NCBI RefSeq assembly: GCF_010682105.1
Contig: NZ_JAAGWH010000036.1
Coordinates: 32,167 to 96,166 of the forward strand
DNA length: 64,000 nt
Direction: 5' to 3'
DNA from: Modestobacter muralis
GTDB lineage: Bacteria > Actinomycetota > Actinomycetes > Mycobacteriales > Geodermatophilaceae
A program made the position numbers and the translations under genes. Shown here piece by piece: positions 1 through 8,440 of this stretch (its first letter is position 1; each line of letters opens with the position of its first letter). A model generated the notes under the pieces. That model was not told the DNA's origin. It worked only from the letters and a program-made list of their open reading frames with translations, and searched no databases.

Positions 1-1
1 T

Positions 2-61
2 GTCGGGCTCGCCTACGTGGTGGCGGCCAACAGTTCCTTCCTCTTGTCCCACGCGCGGTGA
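2..61 (+). CDS. C-terminal end of an unidentified protein (partial)
   Basis: An open frame enters from the left edge and ends at a TGA at 59-61, giving about 19 residues with a hydrophobic stretch (VGLAYVVAANSSFLL). A strong hairpin follows at 111-134, and the next gene ends facing it, as expected for the true end of a convergent gene. The length is too short to assign a function; a membrane protein is possible. Confidence 0.4.
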   Translation, partial: VGLAYVVAANSSFLLSHAR

Positions 62-110
62 GACGCCTCAGACGTTGGCCGGGACGACGTCCTTCCGCCC
101 CGACGAAGAG

Positions 111-134
111 GCCCGCCACCATCTGGTGGCGGGC
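111..134. terminator. Bidirectional terminator hairpin
   Basis: GCCCGCCACC (111-120) and GGTGGCGGGC (125-134) form a perfect 10-bp stem with a 4-base loop. It lies between two genes that end toward each other (61 and 142), so it can stop transcription from both sides. Confidence 0.7.
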
Positions 135-141
135 GTCCTCG

Positions 142-2346
142 TCACCGCTCGGCGGAGACGAGGTCCACGTCGGGCCGGGGGGCGGGCTCGCGGCGCTCGA
201 GGGCAGCGCCCTCGATGTCCACGTCGGGCAGCGCGCGGTCCAGCCAGCGGGGCAGCCACCAGGCGGCCTTGCCGAGCAGGGTCATGACCGCGGGCACGAT
301 CGCCATGCGAACGATGAAGGCGTCGACGAGCACGCCGAAGGCGAGCGCGAACCCGATGCTCTTGATGGTCGCGTCGTCGCCGAGGATGAAGCCGCCGAAG
401 ACCGAACCCATGATCAGCGCGGCTGCGGTGACGACACGGGCGCCGTGGCGGAAGCCGCCGATCACCGCCTCCTTGGGCTCGGCGCCGTGCACGTGGTCCT
501 CCCGCATGCGGCTGACCAGGAACACCTCGTAGTCCATGGCCAACCCGAACAGCAGCCCGATGAGCAGGATGGGCAGGAAGCTCAACACCGGCCCGGTCGA
601 CTCGACGCCCAGCGCGCTCGCCAGCCAACCCCACTGGAAGACGGCAACCAGGGCGCCGAACGTGGCGGCGAGGCTGAGCAGGAAGCCGAGCACCGCCTTG
701 ATCGGCACCAGGATCGACCGAAACGCCAGCAGCAACAGCAGGAACGCCAAGCCGACCACGACCACGAGGAACACCGGGAGCGCGTCGCCCAGCTTCTCGG
801 AGATGTCGATACCGAGCGCCGTGTTGCCCGTCACCGCCAGCTCCGAGCCAGTGCTCTCGGTCAGGTCGGGGCGCAGGGTGCGGATGTCGCGCACGAGGTT
901 CTCGGTGGCGGCGTCGGCGGGTCCAGCGTCCGGGATGACCGAGATGATGGCGGTTTCGCCGGTCTCGTTCGGGATGGGCGGAGCGACCGCGGCGACACCG
1001 TCCAGCTCACCGATGCCGGCGGCCGTGTCGGTGAACGCGGTCTGCGGGTCGTCCGCATCGGCGGCGTCGACCAGCACTGTGAGCGGCCCGTTGAACCCGG
1101 GTCCGAAGCCCTCGGAGAGCAGGTCGTAGGCCTGCCGCTGCGTCGTCTCCTCGCCGAGGTCGCCCTCGGTGGGCAGGCCGAGGCGCAGGTCCAGTGCGGG
1201 CAGGGCGATGATGCCCAGGCCGATGATCCCGACCAGCAGGACGGGCAGGGGACGGCGGGTGACCAGGCCGGCCCAGCGGGTGCCGGCCGACTCCTTGGTG
1301 GCCAGTGCGGCCTGACGGCGACGCAGGCCCGGGACCTTCCAGCGGTCGAACCGGTTCCCGGCGAAGCCGAGCAGTGCGGGCACCAGGGTCAGTGCCACGA
1401 GGACGGCCACACCGACCATGCCGGCGGCGACCAGGCCCATCGTGGTCAGGAACGGGATGCCGACGACCGTCAACCCGGCGAGCGCGATCATGACGGTGAG
1501 ACCGGCGAAGACGACAGCACTGCCCGCGGTCCCGACGGCGCGGCCGGCGGACTCCCGCGCGTCCACCCCAGCGGCCAGCTGCTCCTTGTGCCGGATGCTG
1601 ATGAACAGCGCGTAGTCGATGCCGACGGCCAGGCCGATCATCAGGCCCAGCGTCGGGGTGGTGCTGGTCAGGTCGATGACGGCGGAGAGGGCCAGCACGC
1701 CTGCCATGCCGACGCCGACGCCGATGAGCGCCGTCAGCAGGGGCAGTCCGGCAGCCAGCAGCGAGCCGAAGGTCACTGCGAGGACGACAAGGGCGACGAG
1801 GACGCCGATCGCCTCCGCCGCGCCCTGGGCGGGGATGGCCTGGGTGGCCTCGCCACCGAACTCGACCTGCAGGCCGGCGTCCTCAGCGCCGTCGGCGATG
1901 GCGAGCAGCTCGGCGCGCGCGTCGTCGGTGATCTCGTTGACCTGGACGTCGTAGCTGACGGTGGCGTACGCGGTCGACCCGTCCTGGGAGACGGCCTGGG
2001 CCTGGAACGGGTCGCTGACGGCGGCTACCTGCTCGGCGTCGGCCGCCTCGGTGAGGGCCTGCTGGATCGCTGAGGTGAGCTCGGGGTCGGTCACGGCCGC
2101 GCCCTCGGGGGCGGCGAAGACGACCCGGGCGGTGGCGCCACCGGCCGCGCCGCCGGGGAAGCGCTCCTGCAGGGTCTCCAGCGCGTTGACCGACTCGACG
2201 CCTGGGATGGTCAGCTGGGCGTCGGCGTCGCGGCTGAAGGCTCCGGCGAGCCCACCGAAGGCCACCAGCGCGATGAGCCAGGCGAGCAGGACGGTCTTGC
2301 GGCGATGGAACGCCCAGCGTCCGAGACGGTGGAGGAAGACTGCCAC
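142..2346 (-). CDS. MMPL/RND-family membrane transporter
   Basis: About 734 residues. An N-terminal membrane helix (residues 15-35, HRRKTVLLAWLIALVAFGG) is followed by an extracytoplasmic domain, a helix cluster, a second large loop and a second helix cluster, the two-fold repeat of MMPL transporters. The motif GLAVGIDYALF in the first cluster and GLAMDYEVFL in the second carry the conserved membrane aspartates of proton-driven RND/MMPL pumps. The chosen GTG at 2346 has GGAG seven bases upstream; an upstream ATG at 2409 would add 21 residues across the palindromic operator and is unlikely. Substrate cannot be read from the sequence; family members export lipids, siderophores or drugs. The divergent TetR gene with shared operators suggests substrate-induced repression. 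Confidence 0.9.
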   Translation of the reverse strand: MAVFLHRLGRWAFHRRKTVLLAWLIALVAFGGLAGAFSRDADAQLTIPGVESVNALETLQERFPGGAAGGATARVVFAAPEGAAVTDPELTSAIQQALTEAADAEQVAAVSDPFQAQAVSQDGSTAYATVSYDVQVNEITDDARAELLAIADGAEDAGLQVEFGGEATQAIPAQGAAEAIGVLVALVVLAVTFGSLLAAGLPLLTALIGVGVGMAGVLALSAVIDLTSTTPTLGLMIGLAVGIDYALFISIRHKEQLAAGVDARESAGRAVGTAGSAVVFAGLTVMIALAGLTVVGIPFLTTMGLVAAGMVGVAVLVALTLVPALLGFAGNRFDRWKVPGLRRRQAALATKESAGTRWAGLVTRRPLPVLLVGIIGLGIIALPALDLRLGLPTEGDLGEETTQRQAYDLLSEGFGPGFNGPLTVLVDAADADDPQTAFTDTAAGIGELDGVAAVAPPIPNETGETAIISVIPDAGPADAATENLVRDIRTLRPDLTESTGSELAVTGNTALGIDISEKLGDALPVFLVVVVGLAFLLLLLAFRSILVPIKAVLGFLLSLAATFGALVAVFQWGWLASALGVESTGPVLSFLPILLIGLLFGLAMDYEVFLVSRMREDHVHGAEPKEAVIGGFRHGARVVTAAALIMGSVFGGFILGDDATIKSIGFALAFGVLVDAFIVRMAIVPAVMTLLGKAAWWLPRWLDRALPDVDIEGAALERREPAPRPDVDLVSAER

Positions 2347-2413
2347 GGTGCGACTCCGGTTCTGATGACGTCGGTTGCTCGGTCGGTCAGTTGCTCGGGA
2401 CGGCGACACTCGC

Positions 2414-2452
2414 CTTGCCGATCGGCAAGGATGGTACTTGCCAATCGGCTAG
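2414..2452. promoter_or_regulatory. Two TetR-type operator palindromes in the MMPL-tetR intergenic region
   Basis: CTTGCCGATCGGCAAG (2414-2429) is a perfect 16-base palindrome. CTTGCCAATCGGCTAG (2437-2452) is a close copy starting 23 bases later, about two helical turns, which would place two repressor dimers on one face of the DNA. Both lie between the starts of the divergent MMPL and TetR genes. Binding by that TetR is inferred from position and symmetry. Confidence 0.75.
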
Positions 2453-2498
2453 GCGGCAGATGAAGGGCATGACATCGTCGGGTGGCTACTCTGGCGAC

Positions 2499-3110
2499 GT
2501 GACCACCATGCCGACGGCGTCCTCTCCTGGGCTCGCGTCCGGCGGCCGGTCGGCCGGCGCGCAGCGGGTGCTCGATGCGGCGCTGGGGCTGTTCAGCGAG
2601 CACGGGTTCGAGGGCACCAGCCTGCAGGACATCGCCGACCGGCTCGGCGTCACCAAGGCTGCCGTCTACTACCACTTCCGTTCCAAGGACGACCTGTTGC
2701 TCGCCCTCGTCGAGCCGGCGTTCGACGAACTGCTGGCCCTGGCGGCGGAGGCGGACTCCGCGTTGCGTCCGCAGCGGGGAAACGCCGCGGGTGTCGCCCG
2801 CTACGTGGACTACCTGCTCCGGCACCGCCGGGTAGCCGCGTACCTGACCCGGGACGCGACAGCGATGGGCCGCCCGGGGCTCGTGGAGAAGGGCACCCGG
2901 ATGCGTGGGCAGGTCCAGGCGATGCTGCTGGGTGGCGACGGCGACGAACTCGGGACCGTCTGGGGCGCCGCAACGCTGCAGGCGCTGGCCGGTGCCTTGA
3001 TCGCTGCGCCACCCGACGTATCGGAGGAGTGGCTGCGGCAGGAACTCACGGAACTGGGCGCACATCTCCTCGCCGGCTATCGCAAGGCCGCCCGGCGGTA
3101 CGAGATCTGA
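2499..3110 (+). CDS. TetR/AcrR-family transcriptional repressor
   Basis: About 203 residues from GTG 2499 (an ATG at 2508 is an alternative). The N-terminal domain is a typical TetR helix-turn-helix (AAVYYHFRSKDDLL, with FEGTSLQDIADRLGVTKA before it); the C-terminal half is helical and variable, as in ligand-binding domains of this family. The longer frame from 2391 would start inside the operator region and is rejected. It is divergent from the MMPL transporter and probably represses both itself and the pump through the palindromes at 2414-2452. The ligand is unknown. Confidence 0.9.
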   Translation: MTTMPTASSPGLASGGRSAGAQRVLDAALGLFSEHGFEGTSLQDIADRLGVTKAAVYYHFRSKDDLLLALVEPAFDELLALAAEADSALRPQRGNAAGVARYVDYLLRHRRVAAYLTRDATAMGRPGLVEKGTRMRGQVQAMLLGGDGDELGTVWGAATLQALAGALIAAPPDVSEEWLRQELTELGAHLLAGYRKAARRYEI

Positions 3111-3130
3111 CTGGTCGTCGTGCGTGGGTA

Positions 3131-3169
3131 CAGACCCGGGGCGAGAGGACCTGTCCCGCCCCGGGTCTG
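3131..3169 (+). terminator. Terminator downstream of the TetR gene
   Basis: CAGACCCGGGGCG (3131-3143) and CGCCCCGGGTCTG (3157-3169) form a perfect 13-bp stem with a 13-base loop, 20 bases after the TetR stop codon. There is no long T run, but strong GC stems are usual terminators in high-GC actinobacteria. Confidence 0.7.
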
Positions 3170-3189
3170 ATGGAGGCTCTCGATCCACG

Positions 3190-3810
3190 TGAGGAAGAGT
3201 CAAGGCGGCGCCAAGGAGACACCCCGACGAGCTGCGGGGCGGCGGTCCGGCTGGCGGTCGACGCGCGACGGGGCCCGGCGACCCCGCACTGGGGCGTTGC
3301 TGCGGATCACTGAGCACCTGGGCACAGATCCCGAGTTGCCACGCAACTGGGTCACCCGGGCCGACACCGACGAAGGCCACCGGCCGGCCACCAGCACCGA
3401 CGACGCGACGCGGCTGGCCGAGCTGGAACGCGAGGTACGCGAGCTCCGCCGGGTGAACGACATCGTGACCATTGCGTTGACCTTCTTCCGGCGGAGCTCG
3501 ACCGCCCACAGTGGTGGTCGTCGACTTCATCGACGCCCACCGGGACGAGTGCGGGGTCGAGCCGATCTGCCAGGCGCTGCAGATCGCCCCGAGCGCGTAC
3601 TACGCGCACCGCACCCGGACACCTTGGGCCCGGTCGGTGACCGACGCGGCGAACACATCGGTGATCGAGGCAGTGCATGCCGAGAACTAGGCGTCTACGG
3701 CGCCCCCCAAGATGCACGCGCAGCTGCCCCGCAGGGCCACGCCGGAGCCCTCAGTGATGGGTGCACGCCTTCTGACCTCCCCCGTGTGCGGCGTACCCAC
3801 GGTCGGGCAG
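3190..3810 (+). pseudogene. Decayed IS3-family transposase (OrfA and OrfB remnants)
   Basis: Pieces of both IS3 reading frames survive in several frames. The OrfA part has an HTH-like stretch (LPRNWVTRADTDEGHRP) and the leucine-zipper-like LAELEREVRELRRVNDI. The OrfB start follows near 3509 (VVVDFIDAHRDECGVEPIC, then QALQIAPSAYYAHRTRTP), runs to EAVHAEN and a stop, then resumes shifted as GVYGAPKMHAQL and fades near 3810. There are at least three frame changes and no DDE catalytic core, so it is inactive. Its sequence differs from the IS3 element at 63 kb. It sits between the chromosomal flank and the ICE attachment site. Confidence 0.75.
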
Positions 3811-4097
3811 CGAAGTTCGCGGCAGTCCGGTCAAGCCATCGATCAGCGTGGTCGAATGGGCCTCAAGCCGAACGGGCCATCCCTCGGCTCCAGGGGAGCG
3901 GTGACACGGCAACGGAATCGTCGCGGCTCGGCGGCAACCACAGTCGCTCAGGGGAGAACTGCAACCGGTACTGCAATGCAGTTCGAATGCTCGCGTTCAT
4001 GAGTGGACCGGCACGAAGGTCGCGCCTTGTGACCTGCATGAACGCGATATCGGCGGACGCCCGCGGACGCGTTGCCCTGAGCTGGGGTCAAGGAATC
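3811..4097. other. Intergenic stretch with no recognisable gene
   Basis: Open frames cross this stretch, but none has a ribosome binding site, recognisable domain or family-like composition. It separates the IS3 remnant from the attachment-site-like sequence. Confidence 0.5.
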
Positions 4098-4124
4098 GCA
4101 GGCTCAAATTCTGTCAGCCCGACA
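4098..4124 (+). other. tRNA 3'-end-like sequence, candidate attachment (att) half-site
   Basis: GCAGG-CTCAAAT-TCTGT (4098-4114) can fold as a T-arm with a 7-base loop, using two G-U pairs, and CAGCCCGA follows as the 3' acceptor strand would. No matching 5' half (CGGGCTG at the right distance) lies upstream, so this is a 3' fragment and not a gene. It lies 15-40 bases from the 3' end of the integrase gene, the arrangement of pSAM2-like actinobacterial elements that recombine at the 3' end of tRNA genes. I did not find a second copy elsewhere in the window. Confidence 0.5.
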
Positions 4125-4138
4125 GAAGAAGTCGCAGG

Positions 4139-5374
4139 TCAGGGGCCGCTTCCGGAAGACCGGGAGCGGCCCCTGCCGCTGTTTCGGGTGGTTTGGCCAC
4201 CTTCTTGACCACCACTAGCCGACCGTAAGTCGCTCAGGACGGCGCCGAGGGTGGCCACGGCGTCCCGGGAGACGTCGGGGGAGACGTGGCCGTAGACGTC
4301 GCCGGTGATGGCGATGGAGGAGTGGCCGAGGATGTCGGAGACCACCTTGAGCGGCACGCCGTGGCTGAGCATGGCGCTGGCTGCGGAGTGCCGCAGGGTG
4401 TGGAGTCCGGCGTCGGGCAGGCCGGCTCGTGCGGCAGCGATCTTGAATGCCCGCAGGGCGTTCCGTGGATCGCAAGGCTCGCCGGTCTCGGTCGTGAAGA
4501 CGAAGCCGGTCTCGCGCCACGCGGAGCCGGCGTGCAGCCGCTCGGCGGCCTGGGCGCTCCGCAGGTCATCGAGGAGGCGTTCAGCGGGCGACGAGATGGG
4601 CACGAATCGGTTGGACTTGGCCGTCTTGGGCTCGGTGACGACCAGGGCGCCGTCGATGCGGGCCAGGGTGCCCCGGACGCGCAGCATCCCCCGGTCGCGG
4701 TCGACGTCCGTCCACCGGAGCGCGAGCGCTTCACCGCGGCGCAGTCCGGTGTGGACGAGGAACTCGAACAGGGGCGCGTACCGCGTGCGACCAGCCGCCT
4801 CGAGCAGCTCCGCGACCTGGGCAGGAGTCAGGTGGGCGGCCTCCTTGTTCGTCACCTTCGGCCGCTTGACCGCCGCAGCGGCGTTCACGCCGATCGCCCC
4901 GTCCCGGACCGCTGTGTCCAGGATCGCCCGCAGCACCGTGTACGCCGTCCGGATGGTCGACTCGGCCAGCCCCTTGCGCCGGAGCTGGACGACCCAGCCC
5001 TCGACGTGGGACGGCCGGATCTTGTCCAGGCTGAGGCGACCGAGGGTGCTCTCGAGCACGTGTGACCGGGTGACGCCGGCGTACAGGCTCTTCGTCGTCT
5101 GCTTCCGCTCGGACGCCTGGAGAGTCGTGTCGATCCAGTGCAGGGCGTAGGACCGCACGGTCTGACGACGGTCTCTGGCGGGCTGACCGCCCAACACCCG
5201 GGCGCTGATCGCCGCGGCCTTGTCGCGAGCTTCCTTCGGCGTAGCGCCGTAGACGGTGAAGCGCTGGCTGAGGCCGTCCTCGTCGGTCACGCGCAGGTTG
5301 ACCTGGAATCTGCCGTCGACCCGGCGGCGTGGTGTCGAGCCCTCGCTGTTGCCGCGCCGCTTGGCCGGCGTCAT
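4139..5374 (-). CDS. int: Tyrosine-family site-specific integrase
   Basis: About 411 residues from ATG 5374, which has AAGAAG seven bases upstream; ATG 5401 is an alternative. There is an N-terminal AP2-like arm-binding part, a SAM-like core-binding domain (about residues 80-170), and a C-terminal catalytic domain. All catalytic residues are visible: Arg in HTGLRRGEAL, the HxxR box in HTLRHSAAS, His in ILGHSS and the Tyr in ITGDVYGHV. It integrates and, with the excisionase, excises the element. The 3' end abuts the tRNA-like att sequence. The last codons overlap a strong hairpin (4141-4174), so the C-terminal tail is low-complexity and probably dispensable. Confidence 0.95.
   Translation of the reverse strand: MTPAKRRGNSEGSTPRRRVDGRFQVNLRVTDEDGLSQRFTVYGATPKEARDKAAAISARVLGGQPARDRRQTVRSYALHWIDTTLQASERKQTTKSLYAGVTRSHVLESTLGRLSLDKIRPSHVEGWVVQLRRKGLAESTIRTAYTVLRAILDTAVRDGAIGVNAAAAVKRPKVTNKEAAHLTPAQVAELLEAAGRTRYAPLFEFLVHTGLRRGEALALRWTDVDRDRGMLRVRGTLARIDGALVVTEPKTAKSNRFVPISSPAERLLDDLRSAQAAERLHAGSAWRETGFVFTTETGEPCDPRNALRAFKIAAARAGLPDAGLHTLRHSAASAMLSHGVPLKVVSDILGHSSIAITGDVYGHVSPDVSRDAVATLGAVLSDLRSASGGQEGGQTTRNSGRGRSRSSGSGP
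4141..4174. terminator. Terminator overlapping the integrase 3' end
   Basis: AGGGGCCGCTTCCGG and CCGGGAGCGGCCCCT form a 15-bp stem (one T-G pair) around an AAGA loop. It lies over the last integrase codons and beside the att-like sequence, so it could isolate the element from chromosomal transcription. Confidence 0.7.
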
Positions 5375-5489
5375 GCGGCGACTTCTTGGTGCGGCGCCCA
5401 TGCAGCTGTCACGTCCCGCCCATCGCTCGACTTTGTTCTGCGATCAGCGTGGCGCCGGGAGGAGGTCGAATAAGGGGGCGGTGCACAGG

Positions 5490-5783
5490 TCAGCGACCGC
5501 CCGGCAGGGTGTGGACAGAGTTGGGCATTCCACTCTGTTCCGTGCCCGGCTGCAGATCGTCCGGCTGTTCAGATCTGGAAGAGGTGAGGGCGTCGACGTA
5601 GCGGTTGAGCTCGCTTCGCGGCAGGCGACAGCTGCGACCGATGTGGACCGGACGAAGGTCCCCGTACTTCATGAGCGCGTACACGGTCGTGCGGCCGACC
5701 CTGAGCAACGCTGCCGCCTCCTCGGGTGTCACCAGCAGCGCGTCGTCGGCCAGCACGTCCCTCAGCACCTGCGGGTCACTCAT
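5490..5783 (-). CDS. xis: Excisionase-family helix-turn-helix protein
   Basis: 97 residues. Residues 16-65 (TPEEAAALLRVGRTTVYAL then GDLRPVHIGRSCRLPRSEL) match the MerR-like winged helix of the HTH_17/excisionase family, which bends DNA at att sites. It is encoded immediately upstream of the integrase on the same strand, 116 bases away, with GAGG before the ATG, so the two genes are probably one transcript. It should set the direction of recombination. No other role is suggested. Confidence 0.9.
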   Translation of the reverse strand: MSDPQVLRDVLADDALLVTPEEAAALLRVGRTTVYALMKYGDLRPVHIGRSCRLPRSELNRYVDALTSSRSEQPDDLQPGTEQSGMPNSVHTLPGGR

Positions 5784-5988
5784 GTCTCATTCCTCACCCA
5801 ACGTCTGGGTGACCGCCTGGTCGGCCGTCTCCGTCCCTCGGAACATGGCGCCGCGGACAGCCAGCTGGTGACAGGGACACCCGTCTCCAGCTGAGTCGAG
5901 GGGCGGCGGATACCGGACTGATGAGGCAGACCGTTGCCTGTCGCCTACCGCCGCCTCGGGCGCTCAGGTCCGGCGACCCTGCTGACAG

Positions 5989-6618
5989 TCAGACTGCTGC
6001 CGCGACGAGGAAGCCAGCTACGAGGGCAGGCCCGTAGGGGATCATGGTCTTCCGGCTGCCCCCACGGGCGAGCGCGACCGCTGCCAGCACCGCGGTCGTC
6101 ACGGCCACCGTAGCGAGGCCCAGCTGAAGTCCCTCATGGGTCACGTGACCGAGACCCAGCCCGCCGAGGAACGCGAGGCGGACGTCGCCGAAGCCGGCGC
6201 CGGCATAACGCCAGCACATCGTCATCGTCAGCCCTGCAGCGATCGAGCAGACTCCGCTGAGGACCAGGCCGCGCCAGTCGCCGTGCGCGACCAGAGCAAC
6301 ACCCAGCAGCAGACTGCTGAGAACGGTGGCCTGCCGGACGAGCGGAGTCGGGATGCGCTGAGTCACCGCGTCGCAGGCGGCCGCCGCAACGAGTGAGCTC
6401 CCCCAGACGGTCAGTGCGGGAGCCAGCTGCCAGACGTCCGCCCGGTCCGAGGTTGCGACAGCCACTGCTCCCGCCAGGCCGCCGGCGAGGGCGCTGGTCA
6501 GCCACAACAGTGCGCTGGCCTCATGGCGACGGCCCAGATGCGCCAGGCCGGCATGGGCGAGCAGGGGGCTCACCAGGGCTCCCGAGAGCGCCCCGACGAA
6601 CAACCAGCCGCCGCCCAT
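5989..6618 (-). CDS. Type IV prepilin peptidase (A24 family, TadV/CpaA-like)
   Basis: 209 residues from ATG 6618, which has GAGG nine bases upstream; the longer frame to 6738 lacks such a site. It is a polytopic membrane protein with about seven helices. The two catalytic aspartates of aspartic prepilin peptidases are visible in DAVTQRIP and in GFGDVRL. No N-terminal methylase domain is present, as usual in Tad systems. It should cleave the Flp-like and TadE-like prepilins encoded from 13.2 kb at their glycine sites. It is divergent from the Tad operon and separated from it by a 257-base promoter region. Confidence 0.9.
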   Translation of the reverse strand: MGGGWLFVGALSGALVSPLLAHAGLAHLGRRHEASALLWLTSALAGGLAGAVAVATSDRADVWQLAPALTVWGSSLVAAAACDAVTQRIPTPLVRQATVLSSLLLGVALVAHGDWRGLVLSGVCSIAAGLTMTMCWRYAGAGFGDVRLAFLGGLGLGHVTHEGLQLGLATVAVTTAVLAAVALARGGSRKTMIPYGPALVAGFLVAAAV

Positions 6619-6875
6619 CCCGCCGTCCTCTTCCAGCCGCCGACCGGGTGCCGCCTGAGTCGCAGCGTCCCGCGCTCCAGCGCGAGACGAGCAGCGACGA
6701 CTGGCTAGGTCGCCGCCTGACACTGCCTTGCGATACACCCGTCCACATGCGTGCAGCGAGAAATCGACCGATGCCTGTCACCCGAACGGGTGAAACGGCG
6801 CCTGTTGCTGTAGCTGTGAGTAACAGACGAGGCAGTCTCGCTCACCACATGACGGCGAGGGGGAGGTGTGGCGGT

Positions 6876-7490
6876 ATGGCGGTGCTCCGAGTGTTGACCG
6901 GTGGCGCCGCGGTGATCGCCGTCCTCGCCGTCTCGAGCTGCTCGTCTTCCTCGCCGGACTCCTCCGCTACAGCTCCATCGACGACATCGAGCGCGCCGAC
7001 CGCCAGCACGTCGGGTGCCGTCGCGGACCCGACGCAGAGTGCGGAAGCGCAGGCGGTCGCGCTCGTCGCGACCTACACCGAGACCATCGATGATCTGTAC
7101 CTGGACCCGGCGCGGTCCCTCGACGACCTCTATGACGTCTCGATCGCTCCCGAAGCGACTGCTGAGGCCACCGCCATCGGGACGTTCCGCTCCCAGGGCT
7201 ACCGACAGGCCGGACGGTCACAGCTGGTGACGGCCTCTGCCGGCGAGGTGGACCTGACGAATGACCCGGCCGCCAGCCCGTCACCGGTCTATCCCAGCGT
7301 CGTCGTCACCGCATGCGTCGACGTGAGCCAGGTGCAGGCCACTGACTCGACTGGCAACCCGATCGTCCCGTCGGACCGCCCGAGGTACCTCATCGAGCAG
7401 CTGACGGTCGTCAACATCGACTATCCGGACGCGTCCTCCTGGCGCGTCAGCCAGGCCCCCAACCGACAGGCGCAGTCGTGCGACGGGTAG
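6876..7490 (+). CDS. Secreted lipoprotein of unknown function
   Basis: 204 residues from ATG 6876, with GGGAGG upstream. The signal peptide ends in a lipobox (LAVSSC), followed by a Ser/Thr/Ala-rich linker and a compact domain of about 150 residues (AVALVATYTETIDDLYLDP onward) with two distal cysteines. It looks like the small alpha/beta lipoproteins often found with actinobacterial transfer or pilus genes; I cannot assign a role. It is the first gene of the rightward Tad operon and overlaps the next gene by 13 bases, so the two are likely translated together. Confidence 0.8.
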   Translation: MAVLRVLTGGAAVIAVLAVSSCSSSSPDSSATAPSTTSSAPTASTSGAVADPTQSAEAQAVALVATYTETIDDLYLDPARSLDDLYDVSIAPEATAEATAIGTFRSQGYRQAGRSQLVTASAGEVDLTNDPAASPSPVYPSVVVTACVDVSQVQATDSTGNPIVPSDRPRYLIEQLTVVNIDYPDASSWRVSQAPNRQAQSCDG

Positions 7491-8440
7491 TCCGGGTGCT
7501 GGCCGCGGTGCTGCTCGGCGGCGCTGCCTGCTGCTTCCACCCGGCAGTCGCCTCGGCGGACCCGGTCGCGTGTCAGCAGTACGACTCGCACGGCACCTGC
7601 GTCGTGCAAGCCGACTCCGGGGGTGCAGGTGCTGGATCGACGACCCAGCCGGTCGCTGCGGATCCGAACCTGAGTGGCTCAGCCGAGCTGAGCTGCACGG
7701 TCGCACCCGTGGGCGCTGTCATCCCGTGTCAGAGCGATGACGGTTGGTGGGTGCAGAACATGCAGTGCTACGCCGAGCAGGAGGCCGAACAGCCTCCCAA
7801 GGACTCGGCTGTCTGGGGCGGGCACACCGACGGCGCCATCTATCTGTGCACGTATTACACCGGCGGTCGTTCCTTCCCCGGCACCAACGGCTTCTCGTTC
7901 TGGGCGGCTACCGCACCGGCCGGGCCGGCCGCTGTCGACCCGGCTGTTCTCGCCGAGCAGGCGCTGCGGAGCCTGACGGTCCCCACACCGACGACCGGGC
8001 GGTACCCGGCGGGGACGCTGCGGGACGGGCAACCGTTCACGGTGGTCAACGCCTACACCTGGTTCTGGACCGATCCCACTGCCTTCCGCGCACTGTCGGC
8101 AAGAGCGGATGCGGGTGATGTGTGGGCGGAGGTGGTGGTCACACCGACGGCCCTGACCTTTGTCCCCGGCGACGGGGCCGACGCCGTCTCCTGCGCGGGT
8201 CCTGGCGCGGTCTGGCAGCCGACCGACGGCGTCTGGTCTCCGTCCCCCGCCGGCTGCGACTACCGGTACCCGCACTCGTCCATCCACCAGCCCGATCGAC
8301 AGGTCACGGCCACCTACGGCATCCGGTGGTCCGTCGCCTGGACGTCGTCCACGGGGGCCAACGGCACGCTGCCCCAGCTGACGACGACAACGAGCGCAAC
8401 GTTCGCAGTCGCGGAGGCGGAAGCGGTGGTCACCAGATGA
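7478..8440 (+). CDS. Secreted protein of unknown function in the Tad operon
   Basis: 320 residues from GTG 7478. A signal peptide (LAAVLLGGAACCFHPAVASA) is cleaved before DPVACQQ. The mature protein has several cysteines (DSHGTC, CTVAPVGAVIPC, CYAEQE, CTYYT) that may form disulfides outside the cell, and tryptophan-rich segments (DGWWVQ, AYTWFWTDP). No catalytic motif is seen. Position directly upstream of the SAF/CpaB-like gene, with an ATGA overlap, suggests a pilus-associated surface or envelope role. This is inference from context only. Confidence 0.75.
   Translation: MRRVVRVLAAVLLGGAACCFHPAVASADPVACQQYDSHGTCVVQADSGGAGAGSTTQPVAADPNLSGSAELSCTVAPVGAVIPCQSDDGWWVQNMQCYAEQEAEQPPKDSAVWGGHTDGAIYLCTYYTGGRSFPGTNGFSFWAATAPAGPAAVDPAVLAEQALRSLTVPTPTTGRYPAGTLRDGQPFTVVNAYTWFWTDPTAFRALSARADAGDVWAEVVVTPTALTFVPGDGADAVSCAGPGAVWQPTDGVWSPSPAGCDYRYPHSSIHQPDRQVTATYGIRWSVAWTSSTGANGTLPQLTTTTSATFAVAEAEAVVTR

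Noticed and set aside
58..2073. 671-residue open frame on the plus strand
   Set aside because: It is antisense to the MMPL gene, rich in His/Gln/Gly/Arg as GC-rich shadow frames are, and has no ribosome site or domain.
4098..4124. A functional tRNA gene
   Set aside because: Only T-arm and acceptor 3' strand are present; no matching 5' acceptor, D-arm or anticodon arm lies upstream.
3189..4208. 339-residue open frame on the plus strand
   Set aside because: Only its middle matches IS3 OrfA; the rest changes frame relative to the transposase remnant and runs across the att-like site and integrase terminator.
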